DNA of 40,597 nt from Bacteroidaceae bacterium. Lineage in GTDB: Bacteria > Bacteroidota > Bacteroidia > Bacteroidales > Bacteroidaceae. This document shows, in pieces, positions 1 through 6,488 of the stretch. The stretch spans positions 1 to 40,597 of the forward strand of contig JAGCJL010000025.1 in NCBI GenBank assembly GCA_017647975.1. Reading direction: 5' to 3'. Each line of letters opens with the position of its first letter. Positions within the stretch are counted from its first letter, which is position 1. The notes below the pieces were generated by a model, which saw only the letters and a list, made by a program, of their open reading frames with translations, ran no database searches and had not been told where the DNA came from. A program made the translations under genes and the position numbers.

Positions 1-1
1 A

Positions 2-472
2 TATAGGATTTTATATAATGAATTGATGGATAGACTTGGTTGGTTTTATGACTACAATATATTCAAGTCTGTGGTTAAGGATTTTGAAGATTTTGAAGTT
101 GAGGATAAATGTATGCTAAAGTCTGAAAATGATTTGATATATGGCGATTTGAATGTCATTCCTAATGAAACACTTGATGTGATTATTCGTGAGTATAGTA
201 AAAGGTTAGAGTGTAAAACTGTAGGCAATGCAAGGTTAGGACGAATTGCTAATATAATATATAATAACCTTAAAGAAAAAGATGGTTATAGAACTGCAAC
301 ATATGTGAAACAATATTCTTTTATTTATGATTTGTTTGTGTTGTATGGTAAAGTGAGTGATAGCTGTGGTAAAGGGTTTATGAGTGGTGTTGGTAGAGAA
401 AAATATCAAAATGTAAAGAATTGGATAACCGCTTACAAAACCTTTATGTATAGAAATAAACACGACTCTTGA
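2..472 (+). CDS. C-terminal part of an unrecognised protein (left edge)
   Basis: The frame is open to the left edge of the window and ends at TGA 470-472, so this is probably the 3' end of a longer gene. In-frame TTG (23) and ATG (26) codons exist but nothing marks them as the start. The visible ~156 residues are rich in Lys, Tyr, Asn and Asp, with no signal peptide or membrane segment. I do not recognise the family. Base composition is clearly more AT-rich than the core genes from 1618 on, which fits the accessory character of the segment next to the tRNA-Leu. The gene is followed by a stem-loop at 488-536. No function is proposed. Confidence 0.5.
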   Translation, partial: YRILYNELMDRLGWFYDYNIFKSVVKDFEDFEVEDKCMLKSENDLIYGDLNVIPNETLDVIIREYSKRLECKTVGNARLGRIANIIYNNLKEKDGYRTATYVKQYSFIYDLFVLYGKVSDSCGKGFMSGVGREKYQNVKNWITAYKTFMYRNKHDS

Positions 473-487
473 TTATTTGTTTTTTAG

Positions 488-536
488 AATATGTGGTAAA
501 AAAGTAGGGTTAAATCCTGGATTTTTACCACATATT
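488..536 (+). terminator. Stem-loop, probable intrinsic terminator
   Basis: A perfect 15-bp inverted repeat pairs AATATGTGGTAAAAA (488-502) with TTTTTACCACATATT (522-536) around a 19-nt loop. A short T stretch (ATTTTT) follows. It lies 15 nt after the stop of the left-edge gene. The loop is longer than usual for a terminator, so a protein-binding palindrome is an alternative. Confidence 0.5.
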
Positions 537-565
537 ATTTTTCTAATATGCAGGAAATCTTCAAT

Positions 566-573
566 TAATTTTG
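566..573 (+). promoter_or_regulatory. Putative -7 element of a Bacteroidota promoter
   Basis: TAATTTTG matches the TAnnTTTG -7 consensus and lies 56 nt upstream of the small membrane-protein ORF at 630. No convincing TTTG -33 element is seen at the usual spacing, so this is a weak call. Confidence 0.3.
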
Positions 574-629
574 CAACAAATCAAAACGATAGTTGAAATG
601 TTTTCTGCTGGGAAGTTTGATGTGTAAAA

Positions 630-914
630 ATGATAAATAAAATATCAAATGATGGGGAGCAAATAGTTGCGGTGTTACAAAAAGAGTTAGTCTATTTGAA
701 ACGGCGAGTTACTAAATTGGAAGAAAAAAAGATAAGTTTTAAGTTGCTTGTTTCATTTCTATTATGGGGAGGATTACTCTATGAGGTTTTGTTGAATAGT
801 GACACTTTGTTTGTGGTACTTTACGTTATTCACACATATTTGCCCTCACTTATCAGCGTGTTAGAAAACAGAAAGGCTGTAAGACGTTTAAAAAGGATAG
901 TTGCCTTACGATGA
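630..914 (+). CDS. Small hypothetical membrane protein with N-terminal coiled coil
   Basis: This ORF encodes 94 residues starting at ATG 630. Residues ~1-35 look like a short amphipathic or coiled-coil segment (Glu/Lys/Leu-rich, with KELVYLKRRVTKLEEKK). Two hydrophobic stretches follow, around residues 39-55 and 60-78, and the tail is strongly basic (RKAVRRLKRIVALR). The family is not recognised; small phage-type or toxin-like membrane proteins can look like this, but nothing here proves it. Its last codons and stop lie inside a hairpin at 896-924 that works best as a terminator for the opposite strand. It sits in AT-rich accessory DNA next to a recombinase relic. Confidence 0.45.
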   Translation: MINKISNDGEQIVAVLQKELVYLKRRVTKLEEKKISFKLLVSFLLWGGLLYEVLLNSDTLFVVLYVIHTYLPSLISVLENRKAVRRLKRIVALR

Positions 915-924
915 GGCAACTATC
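896..924 (-). terminator. Intrinsic terminator of the recombinase relic
   Basis: GATAGTTGCCT (896-906) pairs perfectly with AGGCAACTATC (914-924) around a 7-nt loop. Read on the minus strand the stem is followed by CTTTTT, a good T-tract, and it begins 10 nt past the stop of the relic at 934. On the plus strand it overlaps the stop codon of the 630-914 ORF. Confidence 0.6.
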
Positions 925-933
925 TTAGGTAAT

Positions 934-1131
934 TTAGAAACTCAGACAGTCATAAGTTTGTAAAATTTCCTCTTGTCTCAAACCAAGATAGCGTTTTGTA
1001 ATAGCAACGTTGCTATGGATAGATTGCTTTATATCCTTGTCGTATATTCGCAAACAGTTATATCTCACCCGAAAAAGAACCGGAGTTTGGGTAATCCTGC
1101 ATTTTGTAATTAATAAGATGCTTCGAATTAC
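934..1131 (-). pseudogene. C-terminal relic of a tyrosine recombinase/integrase
   Basis: On the minus strand, upstream of a TAA at 934-936, about 65 codons stay open until an in-frame TAG at the upstream end. The translation includes IHSNVAITKRYLGLRQEEI and ends QTYDCLSF. This pattern (HS..  .T.RYLG..QEE, then a final Tyr-containing tail) is the C-terminal part of tyrosine recombinases common on Bacteroidales mobile elements, containing the second catalytic His region and the nucleophile Tyr. The N-terminal domain and the Arg and H-x-x-R boxes are missing, so it cannot be a working recombinase. It lies ~320 nt from the 3' end of a tRNA-Leu, a typical attachment site. The family call rests on motif recognition only. 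Confidence 0.5.
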
Positions 1132-1136
1132 CTATT

Positions 1137-1217
1137 CGGGACAAATTTGATTCAATTCGGGACAAATTTCAGTTGGTTTGTCCCGTAAATTAAAGAATTG
1201 ACTTTGTTTTTGTCCCG
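1137..1217. repeat. Cluster of four CGGGACAAA repeats (two direct, two inverted)
   Basis: CGGGACAAATTT occurs at 1137-1148 and 1158-1169, exactly 21 bp apart (two helical turns). The inverted form TTTGTCCCG occurs at 1177-1185 and 1209-1217. The helical spacing and mirrored orientation suggest binding sites for a DNA-binding protein, such as an excisionase, recombinase arm sites or a replication or regulatory protein. No protein partner is visible. The cluster starts just upstream of the recombinase relic. Confidence 0.7.
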
Positions 1218-1399
1218 TATGAAAAATACTTTTAGAACATATAGCTGCATTTAAACAAATATTCATTGAACAGTACGAATTTGCAGTAAAGAATTACTTT
1301 TAATAGTGATTTCCGGTTTACAGATTGGTTTACACAAACGCTATAAAACCGTATAAAAACTACCCAAAAAACAAGTTTTTCAAGATTAACAAAAGTATT
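1218..1399. other. AT-rich gene-free stretch between repeat cluster and tRNA terminator
   Basis: I see no credible gene here. A 63-codon open frame on the minus strand has no coding character. An inverted repeat TACCCAAA (1361-1368) / TTTGGGTA (1398-1405) spans the right end, and TTTGGGTA recurs at 1086-1093. No copy of the tRNA 3' end was found in 1-1440, so an attachment duplicate, if any, lies outside the window. Confidence 0.5.
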
Positions 1400-1446
1400 T
1401 GGGTAAAAAGAAAAATCTCTCATAAATCATAGATTTACAAGAGATT
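1400..1446 (-). terminator. Terminator of tRNA-Leu
   Basis: On the minus strand AATCTCT (1440-1446) pairs with AGAGATT (1414-1420), with additional mostly paired GTAAATC/GATTTA inside. TTTTTCTTTTT follows. It begins 8 nt past the 3' end of the tRNA and has the form of an intrinsic terminator. Confidence 0.65.
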
Positions 1447-1453
1447 AACCCAG

Positions 1454-1539
1454 TACTCGAAGCGGGACTTGAACCCGCACGGCGTTTAAATGCCAAAGGA
1501 TTTTAAGTCCTTCGTGTCTACCGATTCCACCATTCGAGC
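1454..1539 (-). tRNA. tRNA-Leu (anticodon UAA)
   Basis: An 86-nt class II tRNA. The acceptor stem GCTCGAA pairs with TTCGAGT (one G-T wobble), followed by discriminator A; CCA is not encoded. The anticodon stem AAGGA/TCCTT encloses loop CTTAAAA, giving anticodon UAA. The variable arm is long, as in leucine tRNAs, and the T arm contains GTTCAAGTC. It has its own promoter at 1576-1606 and terminator at 1400-1446. Its 3' half is a typical target for site-specific recombinases, and a recombinase relic lies just beyond it. Confidence 0.97.
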
Positions 1540-1550
1540 GACCTTATGTT

Positions 1551-1570
1551 GCTGTCTTTTGAACGACAGC
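1551..1570 (-). other. Hairpin in the tRNA-Leu precursor leader
   Basis: GCTGTC and GACAGC form a 6-bp stem around an 8-nt loop. It lies between the promoter and the mature 5' end of the tRNA, so it would be in the 5' leader of the precursor removed by RNase P. Confidence 0.5.
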
Positions 1571-1575
1571 GAGTG

Positions 1576-1606
1576 CAAAGATATAACTTTTATATAAAAA
1601 AGCAAA
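1576..1606 (-). promoter_or_regulatory. Bacteroidota-type promoter of tRNA-Leu
   Basis: On the minus strand TTTG (1603-1606), exactly 19 nt, then TATCTTTG (1576-1583). This is a full match to the -33 TTTG / -7 TAnnTTTG promoter of the primary sigma factor of this phylum. The expected start lies ~30 nt before the mature tRNA. It begins 12 nt past the stop of the lipoprotein gene, with no terminator between. Confidence 0.75.
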
Positions 1607-1617
1607 ATGGTTGCCTT

Positions 1618-2136
1618 TTAATTTTGTATCAGTACAGTTATTGAATTGTCAAAAACTCTATAACTCCACAATGGACGTGATTCTCCTTCAATAGCGAGCC
1701 CTCCGCTGTTAAGGTCGAATTTTGTTGCACATTTTGGACAAGTGGCATGGCCCATGGTATAGTCTATCTCTACGCGGTAGCGTTGGCTGTCGCACTTTGG
1801 ACATGCCCAATCGTAGGCCCAAATGTTACCGTCGCAGTTCATGGGAGTTCCTATAATCAGTCCGCCGAGTCCATAATGAAAGGTGTTCATCTGTAATTGT
1901 ATCTCGGGGATGTTTACTATTTGGGTATAACCTAATGCATCGGTCAATTCGTATTGTCCTGCATTGTTGGATTTGCGTTTTACACAGATAAACTGCCCAA
2001 AGCTGTTGACTTGTATATATGGGTGTATGTTCTTGTCAAAACTGAAGTTTACCCGGTATATTGAATAACGGCTGTCGTCATCGCAACTTGTACATATCAT
2101 CGCCATGAACATCAGCAGCAATAGTGTCTTTTTCAT
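1618..2136 (-). CDS. Lipoprotein with a Rieske-like, all-cysteine metal site
   Basis: This 172-residue protein starts MKKTLLLLMFMAM and has a lipobox-like CTSC with Cys18, so it is probably a lipoprotein. The C-terminal half reads like a Rieske domain: a hydrophobic GGLIIGTP strand, WAYDWACPKC (Cys112, Cys115), a 17-residue gap, ATCPKCATKFDLNSG (Cys133, Cys136), and RPLWSYRV at the end. Rieske proteins have Cys-x-His and Cys-x-x-His here; both His positions are Cys in this protein. Four Cys in CPKC pairs would suit zinc or a rubredoxin-type iron rather than a 2Fe-2S Rieske cluster. The role is unknown. It lies 70 nt downstream of argH on the same strand. Confidence 0.8.
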   Translation of the reverse strand: MKKTLLLLMFMAMICTSCDDDSRYSIYRVNFSFDKNIHPYIQVNSFGQFICVKRKSNNAGQYELTDALGYTQIVNIPEIQLQMNTFHYGLGGLIIGTPMNCDGNIWAYDWACPKCDSQRYRVEIDYTMGHATCPKCATKFDLNSGGLAIEGESRPLWSYRVFDNSITVLIQN

Positions 2137-2206
2137 AATGTCCTTTTTCTATAAAACGTTATGCAATCTTGTTTATTGCCGTCATTCCAACCCTCTTAAC
2201 AAACTT

Positions 2207-3547
2207 TTATCTTCCCAAAAGTTTGTTTATGGCATCGTTGGCTTTGGCAAAGTTCATGTCATCATATATTTTATGCATGAGTGCCGCTATCTGCTCATTA
2301 CATAGGTTGCCGATACTGCCCTCGTGGGTGTGACGTACATTTTTGTCGGGGGTGAATGTACCTGCTTCTATGTCGAGTCCCACCTTCTTGTATGCATCGC
2401 GGAAAGGCATGCCTTCTGTTGCAAGACGGTTTACCTCTTCTACGCTGAACATTGCGTCGTAACGGCTGTCGTCAAGGATGTCGGTTTTGACATTGATGCG
2501 TTTGATGATGTAGTTTGCCATTGCTAAGCACTCCTTGATTCCTTCAAATGCCGGTAGAAAAACTTCTTTTATTATCTGAAGGTCGCGGAAGTAGCCGCTT
2601 GGGAGGTTGTTCATTATCATCATGATGTCTGTGGGCAGTGCTTGTATGCGGTTGCACTTTGCACGTAAAAGCTCGAATACATCGGGGTTTTTCTTGTGTG
2701 GCATGATGCTGCTTCCTGTAGTACACTCAACGGGGAGCTTGACAAAACCAAAGTTCTGTGAGTTGAACATACATGCGTCAAATGCTAGTTTTGATAATGT
2801 GCCGGCAACGCTTGCGAGGGCAAAAGCAACGTTTCTTTCGCACTTTCCGCGTCCCATTTGTGCATAAACTACGTTATAGTTCATTGAGTCAAACCCTAAC
2901 AATTCTGTTGTCATTGTACGGTTTAACGGGAATGATGAGCCGTAACCTGCGGCGGAACCTAATGGATTACGATTGCACATCTTGTATGCAGCCTGTAAAA
3001 AAAGCATGTCATCGGCAAGGCTCTCAGCGTATGCTCCGAACCACAAACCGAATGATGATGGCATGGCAACCTGGAGATGTGTGTAACCGGGCATCAGGAT
3101 TTCCTTGTGTCTGTTGCTCTGTTCTATGAGTGAATCAAAAAGTTCTTTTACAGCAGTACAAATCTCTTGTAACTCATGTCGGGTAAAGAGTTTCAAATCT
3201 ACAAGAACCTGATCGTTGCGTGAACGTCCGCTGTGTATTTTCTTGCCGGTGTTACCCAATCTCTCGGTGAGCATCAACTCTACTTGTGAGTGAACATCTT
3301 CTATTCCCTCTTCAATGATGAATTCTCCGGCTTCTACTGTTGAATAAATGTTGCGAAGTTCTCGGTGCAGGTTTTCCATCTCTTCGGCTGTAAGCATGCC
3401 AATGCTTTGTAGCATTGTGCTGTGGGCAAGTGAGCCGAGTATGTCGTAACGTGCCAGCAACAGGTCTAATTCTCTGTCTTTTCCAACTGTGAAACGCTCA
3501 ATTTCGATGTTTACGCAATTGTTCTTTTCCCAAAGTTTCTTTGCCAT
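2207..3547 (-). CDS. argH: Argininosuccinate lyase
   Basis: ArgH cleaves argininosuccinate to arginine and fumarate, the last step of arginine synthesis, in the cytoplasm. The 446 residues are the usual length. Family motifs are present: HSGRSRNDQ (105-113), YTHLQ (155-159) and the fumarase/aspartase signature GSSIMPHKKNP (278-288) with its catalytic Ser loop. ATG at 3545-3547 is the natural start. No other arginine gene is in the window. A hairpin at 3570-3595 separates it from the SRPBCC-pyrE pair upstream on the same strand, so it may have its own promoter. Confidence 0.97.
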   Translation of the reverse strand: MAKKLWEKNNCVNIEIERFTVGKDRELDLLLARYDILGSLAHSTMLQSIGMLTAEEMENLHRELRNIYSTVEAGEFIIEEGIEDVHSQVELMLTERLGNTGKKIHSGRSRNDQVLVDLKLFTRHELQEICTAVKELFDSLIEQSNRHKEILMPGYTHLQVAMPSSFGLWFGAYAESLADDMLFLQAAYKMCNRNPLGSAAGYGSSFPLNRTMTTELLGFDSMNYNVVYAQMGRGKCERNVAFALASVAGTLSKLAFDACMFNSQNFGFVKLPVECTTGSSIMPHKKNPDVFELLRAKCNRIQALPTDIMMIMNNLPSGYFRDLQIIKEVFLPAFEGIKECLAMANYIIKRINVKTDILDDSRYDAMFSVEEVNRLATEGMPFRDAYKKVGLDIEAGTFTPDKNVRHTHEGSIGNLCNEQIAALMHKIYDDMNFAKANDAINKLLGR

Positions 3548-3569
3548 AGTATGAAATATTCAAATAAAT

Positions 3570-3595
3570 GGGGCTGTGTCATTCGGCACTGCCCC
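3570..3595 (-). terminator. Stem-loop between SRPBCC gene and argH
   Basis: GGGGCTGTG (3570-3578) and CACTGCCCC (3587-3595) pair with one T-T mismatch around an 8-nt loop. On the minus strand a T-rich ATTTATTTG follows. It could terminate the pyrE-SRPBCC transcript or act in the argH leader. Confidence 0.5.
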
Positions 3596-3625
3596 ACCTT
3601 TATGGTTTTTGTTTGAACTTTTTGT

Positions 3626-4036
3626 TTAATATGCTATCAAAGACAATGCTTCGGCAATCTTTTCAATACCCTCTTTTAAAGGTTTTTCAATCATGGCCTT
3701 CAACATAAAGTTGATTTCGGCCTTAACCACAACACGCATTTTTGATGCATCTTCGCCGTTGGGAATTATCTGTATCCACATTGTTATGGGAATAGGCGAA
3801 CCAACAGCTTCGAGCTTTATACATTTTGGTACCTCTCTCTCTATTACGCGAATTGTGACATTGCCAACCGGTGGAACGTTTACTGTTGCTTCGTCGCGGT
3901 TATAGGTAAATTCCTTTATTTTATCGGCCGGTATTTTGTCTTTTAAGCCTTCGAGGTTGTTCAGGTCCTCAAGCTTCGTATAAACCCTCTCCTGTGAGTA
4001 GGGGATACACTTGACACTACTTTCGTATTGACCCAT
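3626..4036 (-). CDS. SRPBCC (START-like) domain protein
   Basis: This 136-residue soluble protein has the SRPBCC/polyketide-cyclase-like layout: an N-terminal strand with SSVKCIPYSQERVYTKLEDL, a helix, a long set of beta strands (VTIRVIEREVPKCIKLEA, ITMWIQIIP, KMRVVVKAEIN), and a C-terminal helix ending LKEGIEKIAEALSLIAY. Family members bind hydrophobic ligands or aid membrane or quinone functions, but the ligand here is unknown. It starts 6 nt after the stop of pyrE and is almost certainly co-transcribed with it. The SRPBCC assignment is by fold pattern, not catalytic residues. Confidence 0.75.
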   Translation of the reverse strand: MGQYESSVKCIPYSQERVYTKLEDLNNLEGLKDKIPADKIKEFTYNRDEATVNVPPVGNVTIRVIEREVPKCIKLEAVGSPIPITMWIQIIPNGEDASKMRVVVKAEINFMLKAMIEKPLKEGIEKIAEALSLIAY

Positions 4037-4042
4037 AATTGA

Positions 4043-4687
4043 TTATTTCAGGTCGTTTCTCCACTCCGATGGGTTTGCACGCCACTCCTGAAGGGTTGGC
4101 ATAACATCCTCGGTAATGTAACCAGTCTCCTTAGCCGCTTCAAGAACTGCCTCGTAGTCGGTAAGGGTGATGAGTTTTACACCTGCATTTGCAAAGGCTT
4201 CGGTAGCAACGTCAAAACCGTAAGTGAATGAAGCAACCATACCAATAACCTCTACACCTGCTGCACGCAAAGCATCAACAGCACGCAAGCTGCTCAAACC
4301 TGTAGAAACAAGGTCTTCGACAACAACAACTTTTGCTCCGGGATATACATCACCTTCAATTTGGTTGCCCATACCGTGGTCTTTCGCTTTAGGACGAACA
4401 TAAACGAATGGTTTTGCAAGTTCTTCGGCTACGAGTGCACCCTGTGCAATAGCACCTGTTGCAACACCGGCAACGATATCTGCTCCGGGGAACTCCTCAA
4501 GTATAAGGTTCGCAAGTCCAAGTTTTACTCTTGTGCGTAGTTCCGGGAAAGACAATGTCTTGCGGTTGTCGCAATAGAATGGTGATTTCCAACCTGAAGC
4601 CCATGTGAAAGGCTGCTCTGGCTGTAGTTTAACTGCCTTGATCTTTAGTAATTCGGCAGCGAGCAATTGCTTTGATTTGTCTGTCAT
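4043..4687 (-). CDS. pyrE: Orotate phosphoribosyltransferase
   Basis: PyrE joins orotate and PRPP to give OMP in pyrimidine synthesis. The 214 residues match the family. The PRPP-binding motif VVVVEDLVSTGLSS (~120-133) and the flexible catalytic loop RPKAKDHGMGNQIEG (~98-112) are intact, as is the N-terminal FTWASGWKSPFYCDNR substrate region. It is the first gene of a pair with the SRPBCC gene and lies 68 nt downstream of the SUI1-like gene on the same strand. A TATCTTCGCA motif 35 nt upstream of the ATG is a possible promoter element. Confidence 0.96.
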   Translation of the reverse strand: MTDKSKQLLAAELLKIKAVKLQPEQPFTWASGWKSPFYCDNRKTLSFPELRTRVKLGLANLILEEFPGADIVAGVATGAIAQGALVAEELAKPFVYVRPKAKDHGMGNQIEGDVYPGAKVVVVEDLVSTGLSSLRAVDALRAAGVEVIGMVASFTYGFDVATEAFANAGVKLITLTDYEAVLEAAKETGYITEDVMPTLQEWRANPSEWRNDLK

Positions 4688-4721
4688 AATATCTGTATTT
4701 AATGGTTTTTGCTGTTTATGA

Positions 4722-4731
4722 TGCGAAGATA
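4722..4731 (-). promoter_or_regulatory. TATCTTCGCA promoter-like motif upstream of pyrE
   Basis: On the minus strand TATCTTCGCA differs from the TAnnTTTG -7 box only by C for T. The same decamer precedes hflX and the O-methyltransferase gene. No clear TTTG -33 box is seen at 18-21 nt. Confidence 0.35.
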
Positions 4732-4755
4732 TGAAAATATTTTATTTTATCCTCA

Positions 4756-5094
4756 TTATTTGGTCTGTGTATATCCTTCTTTTTTTAGAAGTTCTATTAT
4801 TTTCTCCTTGAAGTCGCCTTGAATCAGTATTTCGCCATCTTTTGTGCTGCCTCCAACTCCGCATTTGGTCTTCAATAACTTACCTAATTCTTTCATGTCA
4901 GCATCTGTTCCAATGAAATTCTTTACCAAGGTTACGGTCTTGCCACCGCGATGATTCTTTTCTATGCTCACCCTTAACTTCTGCTGTTGCTTTGGCAATG
5001 TTTCGTTTTCCTCCTTTTCATCGGTGATATATGCGAAATCTGGGTTTGTTGAATAGACAACATTCAGTCTATCTTTCCAATCGTTGTTCTTCAT
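4756..5094 (-). CDS. SUI1/eIF1-like translation factor (YciH family)
   Basis: This 112-residue protein has a charged N-terminal half and a SUI1 domain from ~40. Typical signatures are RVSIEKNHRGGKTVTLVKNF, LGKLLKTKCGVGGSTKDG and EILIQGDFKEKIIELLKKEGY. Bacterial YciH-type proteins resemble eIF1 and are thought to affect the fidelity of start-site selection on the 30S subunit; the role is not firmly established in this phylum. Its ATG (5092-5094) faces rex divergently across a 114-nt spacer. It lies upstream of pyrE on the same strand. Confidence 0.92.
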   Translation of the reverse strand: MKNNDWKDRLNVVYSTNPDFAYITDEKEENETLPKQQQKLRVSIEKNHRGGKTVTLVKNFIGTDADMKELGKLLKTKCGVGGSTKDGEILIQGDFKEKIIELLKKEGYTQTK

Positions 5095-5174
5095 CTTTTT
5101 CTATTGTTGCTAAATTTATCGTTGGCTAAGATACAATATTTTATTATAAATTTCACTGCTTCATAAAATAAGAT

Positions 5175-5182
5175 TAAATTTG
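5175..5182 (+). promoter_or_regulatory. Putative -7 element upstream of rex
   Basis: TAAATTTG matches TAnnTTTG, 26 nt upstream of the rex ATG. At about 20 nt upstream there is only TTTC (5151-5154), an imperfect -33. No palindromic Rex operator of the TTGTGAA..TTCACAA type is evident nearby. Confidence 0.4.
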
Positions 5183-5208
5183 CCACGTTATAAATAACGC
5201 GTGAAAAG

Positions 5209-5859
5209 ATGAAAAATCAAACTAAAATAGAGAGAGTTCCCGAACCAACCTTGCGTCGATTGCCTTGGTATTTGTCGGTGTGCCGCTTGCTGAAACAGCG
5301 TGGAGAACAGTATGTCTCTTCGACAGGTTTGTCAAAGGAGACAAATATTGTTGCTTCACAAATAGCAAAAGATCTTTCTTGTGTGAATATTGTTGGGCGT
5401 ACACGTGTTGGTTATGATATTGATAACTTGCTGGAGGTTCTTGAGGATTTTCTTGGCTTTACCAGCATGCATAAGGCTTTCCTCTTTGGTGCCGGTCGTT
5501 TGGGTAGTGCTTTGTTGAATGATAGTGGTCTGAAACAATTCGGACTTGATATAGTGGCAGCGTTTGATACAAATCCAAAGGTTGTTGGGCATAGCGTTGC
5601 TGGTATTCCGGTTTATCATATCAACGAACTTGAGGCTAAAATGAAACGCCATAATGTAAAAATAGGCGTTTTGACAGTGCCTATAGACAGAGCTCAGGAG
5701 GTTGCCGATAAAATGGTGGTATGGGGAATAAAGGCTATATGGAATTTTACTCCGTTACGTATTCGTGTACCCGAAAATATTGTGGTGCAGAACACCTCTC
5801 TTTATGCACATTTGTCATTGATGTTCAATCGTCTTGACGGTTTGACAGAAACAGAATAA
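5209..5859 (+). CDS. rex: Redox-sensing transcriptional repressor Rex
   Basis: Rex represses fermentation and respiration genes and is released from DNA when NADH rises relative to NAD+. The 216 residues are standard. An N-terminal winged helix (~15-75, with YVSSTGLSKETN and GRTRVGYDIDNL) is followed by a Rossmann NAD(H) domain with FLFGAGRLGSALL (~94-106) and a C-terminal swap helix. The FAH-family gene begins 11 nt downstream and porU just after that, so rex heads a tight three-gene run. No obvious autoregulatory operator is visible upstream. Confidence 0.95.
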   Translation: MKNQTKIERVPEPTLRRLPWYLSVCRLLKQRGEQYVSSTGLSKETNIVASQIAKDLSCVNIVGRTRVGYDIDNLLEVLEDFLGFTSMHKAFLFGAGRLGSALLNDSGLKQFGLDIVAAFDTNPKVVGHSVAGIPVYHINELEAKMKRHNVKIGVLTVPIDRAQEVADKMVVWGIKAIWNFTPLRIRVPENIVVQNTSLYAHLSLMFNRLDGLTETE

Positions 5860-5870
5860 ACTACTTAGCG

Positions 5871-6485
5871 ATGAAGATAATAGCTGTTGGAAAAAACTAT
5901 GAAGAACATGCGTTGGAGTTTGATGGGACAAGTGGAAAGCCCGAGAATCCAATGATTTTTATGAAACCCGATTCTGCCATAATGAAAAATGGAAAACATT
6001 TCTATCTTCCCGATTTCATGGGACGCATAGATTATGAGGCGGAAATTGTGGTTCGTATAAATAAACTTGGCAAAAGTATCCCTGCACGTTTTGCTTATCG
6101 TTATTATGATGCTATAACTGTGGGTATAGACTTTACAGCCCGTGATATGCAACGCGGTTTTATCGCTTCTGGTGCTCCTTGGGATTTAAGCAAGGGATTT
6201 GATGGCTCGGCAACGCTCGGTGAGTTTGTCCCGGTAGAGGGTAGGGATATGAATAATATCGATTTCTCTTTGACAATCAACGATGAGGTTGTTCAAAAGG
6301 CGAATACATCACAGATGCTTTTTAAGATTGATGAAATAATTGCGTATATAAGCCGTTTTTGTACGCTTAAGACCGGTGATTTGATATTTACCGGCACACC
6401 GGCAGGTAGTGGTCCTGCCGCGATAGGAACTCATTTGAAGGGTTATATCGGTGAAGAAAAAGTTCTTGATTTTCAAATAAGATAA
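5871..6485 (+). CDS. Fumarylacetoacetate hydrolase (FAH) family protein
   Basis: This 204-residue protein is the small single-domain FAH type, such as acylpyruvases and oxaloacetate decarboxylases. It opens with KIIAVGKNYEEHALE. Metal-ligand motifs are DYEAEIVV (~59-66) and GIDFTARD (~87-94). GTPAGSGPAAIG (~178-189) is the family loop. The substrate cannot be told from sequence; acylpyruvate hydrolysis or oxaloacetate decarboxylation are both possible. It sits 11 nt after rex and 3 nt before porU, so the three are likely co-transcribed. Confidence 0.92.
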   Translation: MKIIAVGKNYEEHALEFDGTSGKPENPMIFMKPDSAIMKNGKHFYLPDFMGRIDYEAEIVVRINKLGKSIPARFAYRYYDAITVGIDFTARDMQRGFIASGAPWDLSKGFDGSATLGEFVPVEGRDMNNIDFSLTINDEVVQKANTSQMLFKIDEIIAYISRFCTLKTGDLIFTGTPAGSGPAAIGTHLKGYIGEEKVLDFQIR

Positions 6486-6488
6486 AAT

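Noticed and set aside
1232-1423. 63-codon minus-strand open frame upstream of the tRNA terminator
   Set aside because: The sequence is AT-rich without coding character, the frame runs into the tRNA terminator region, and the translation has no recognisable domain.
5095-5208. Rex operator in the rex promoter region
   Set aside because: The spacer contains TTTCAC and GTGAA fragments but no symmetric TTGTGAA-type palindrome with the right spacing.
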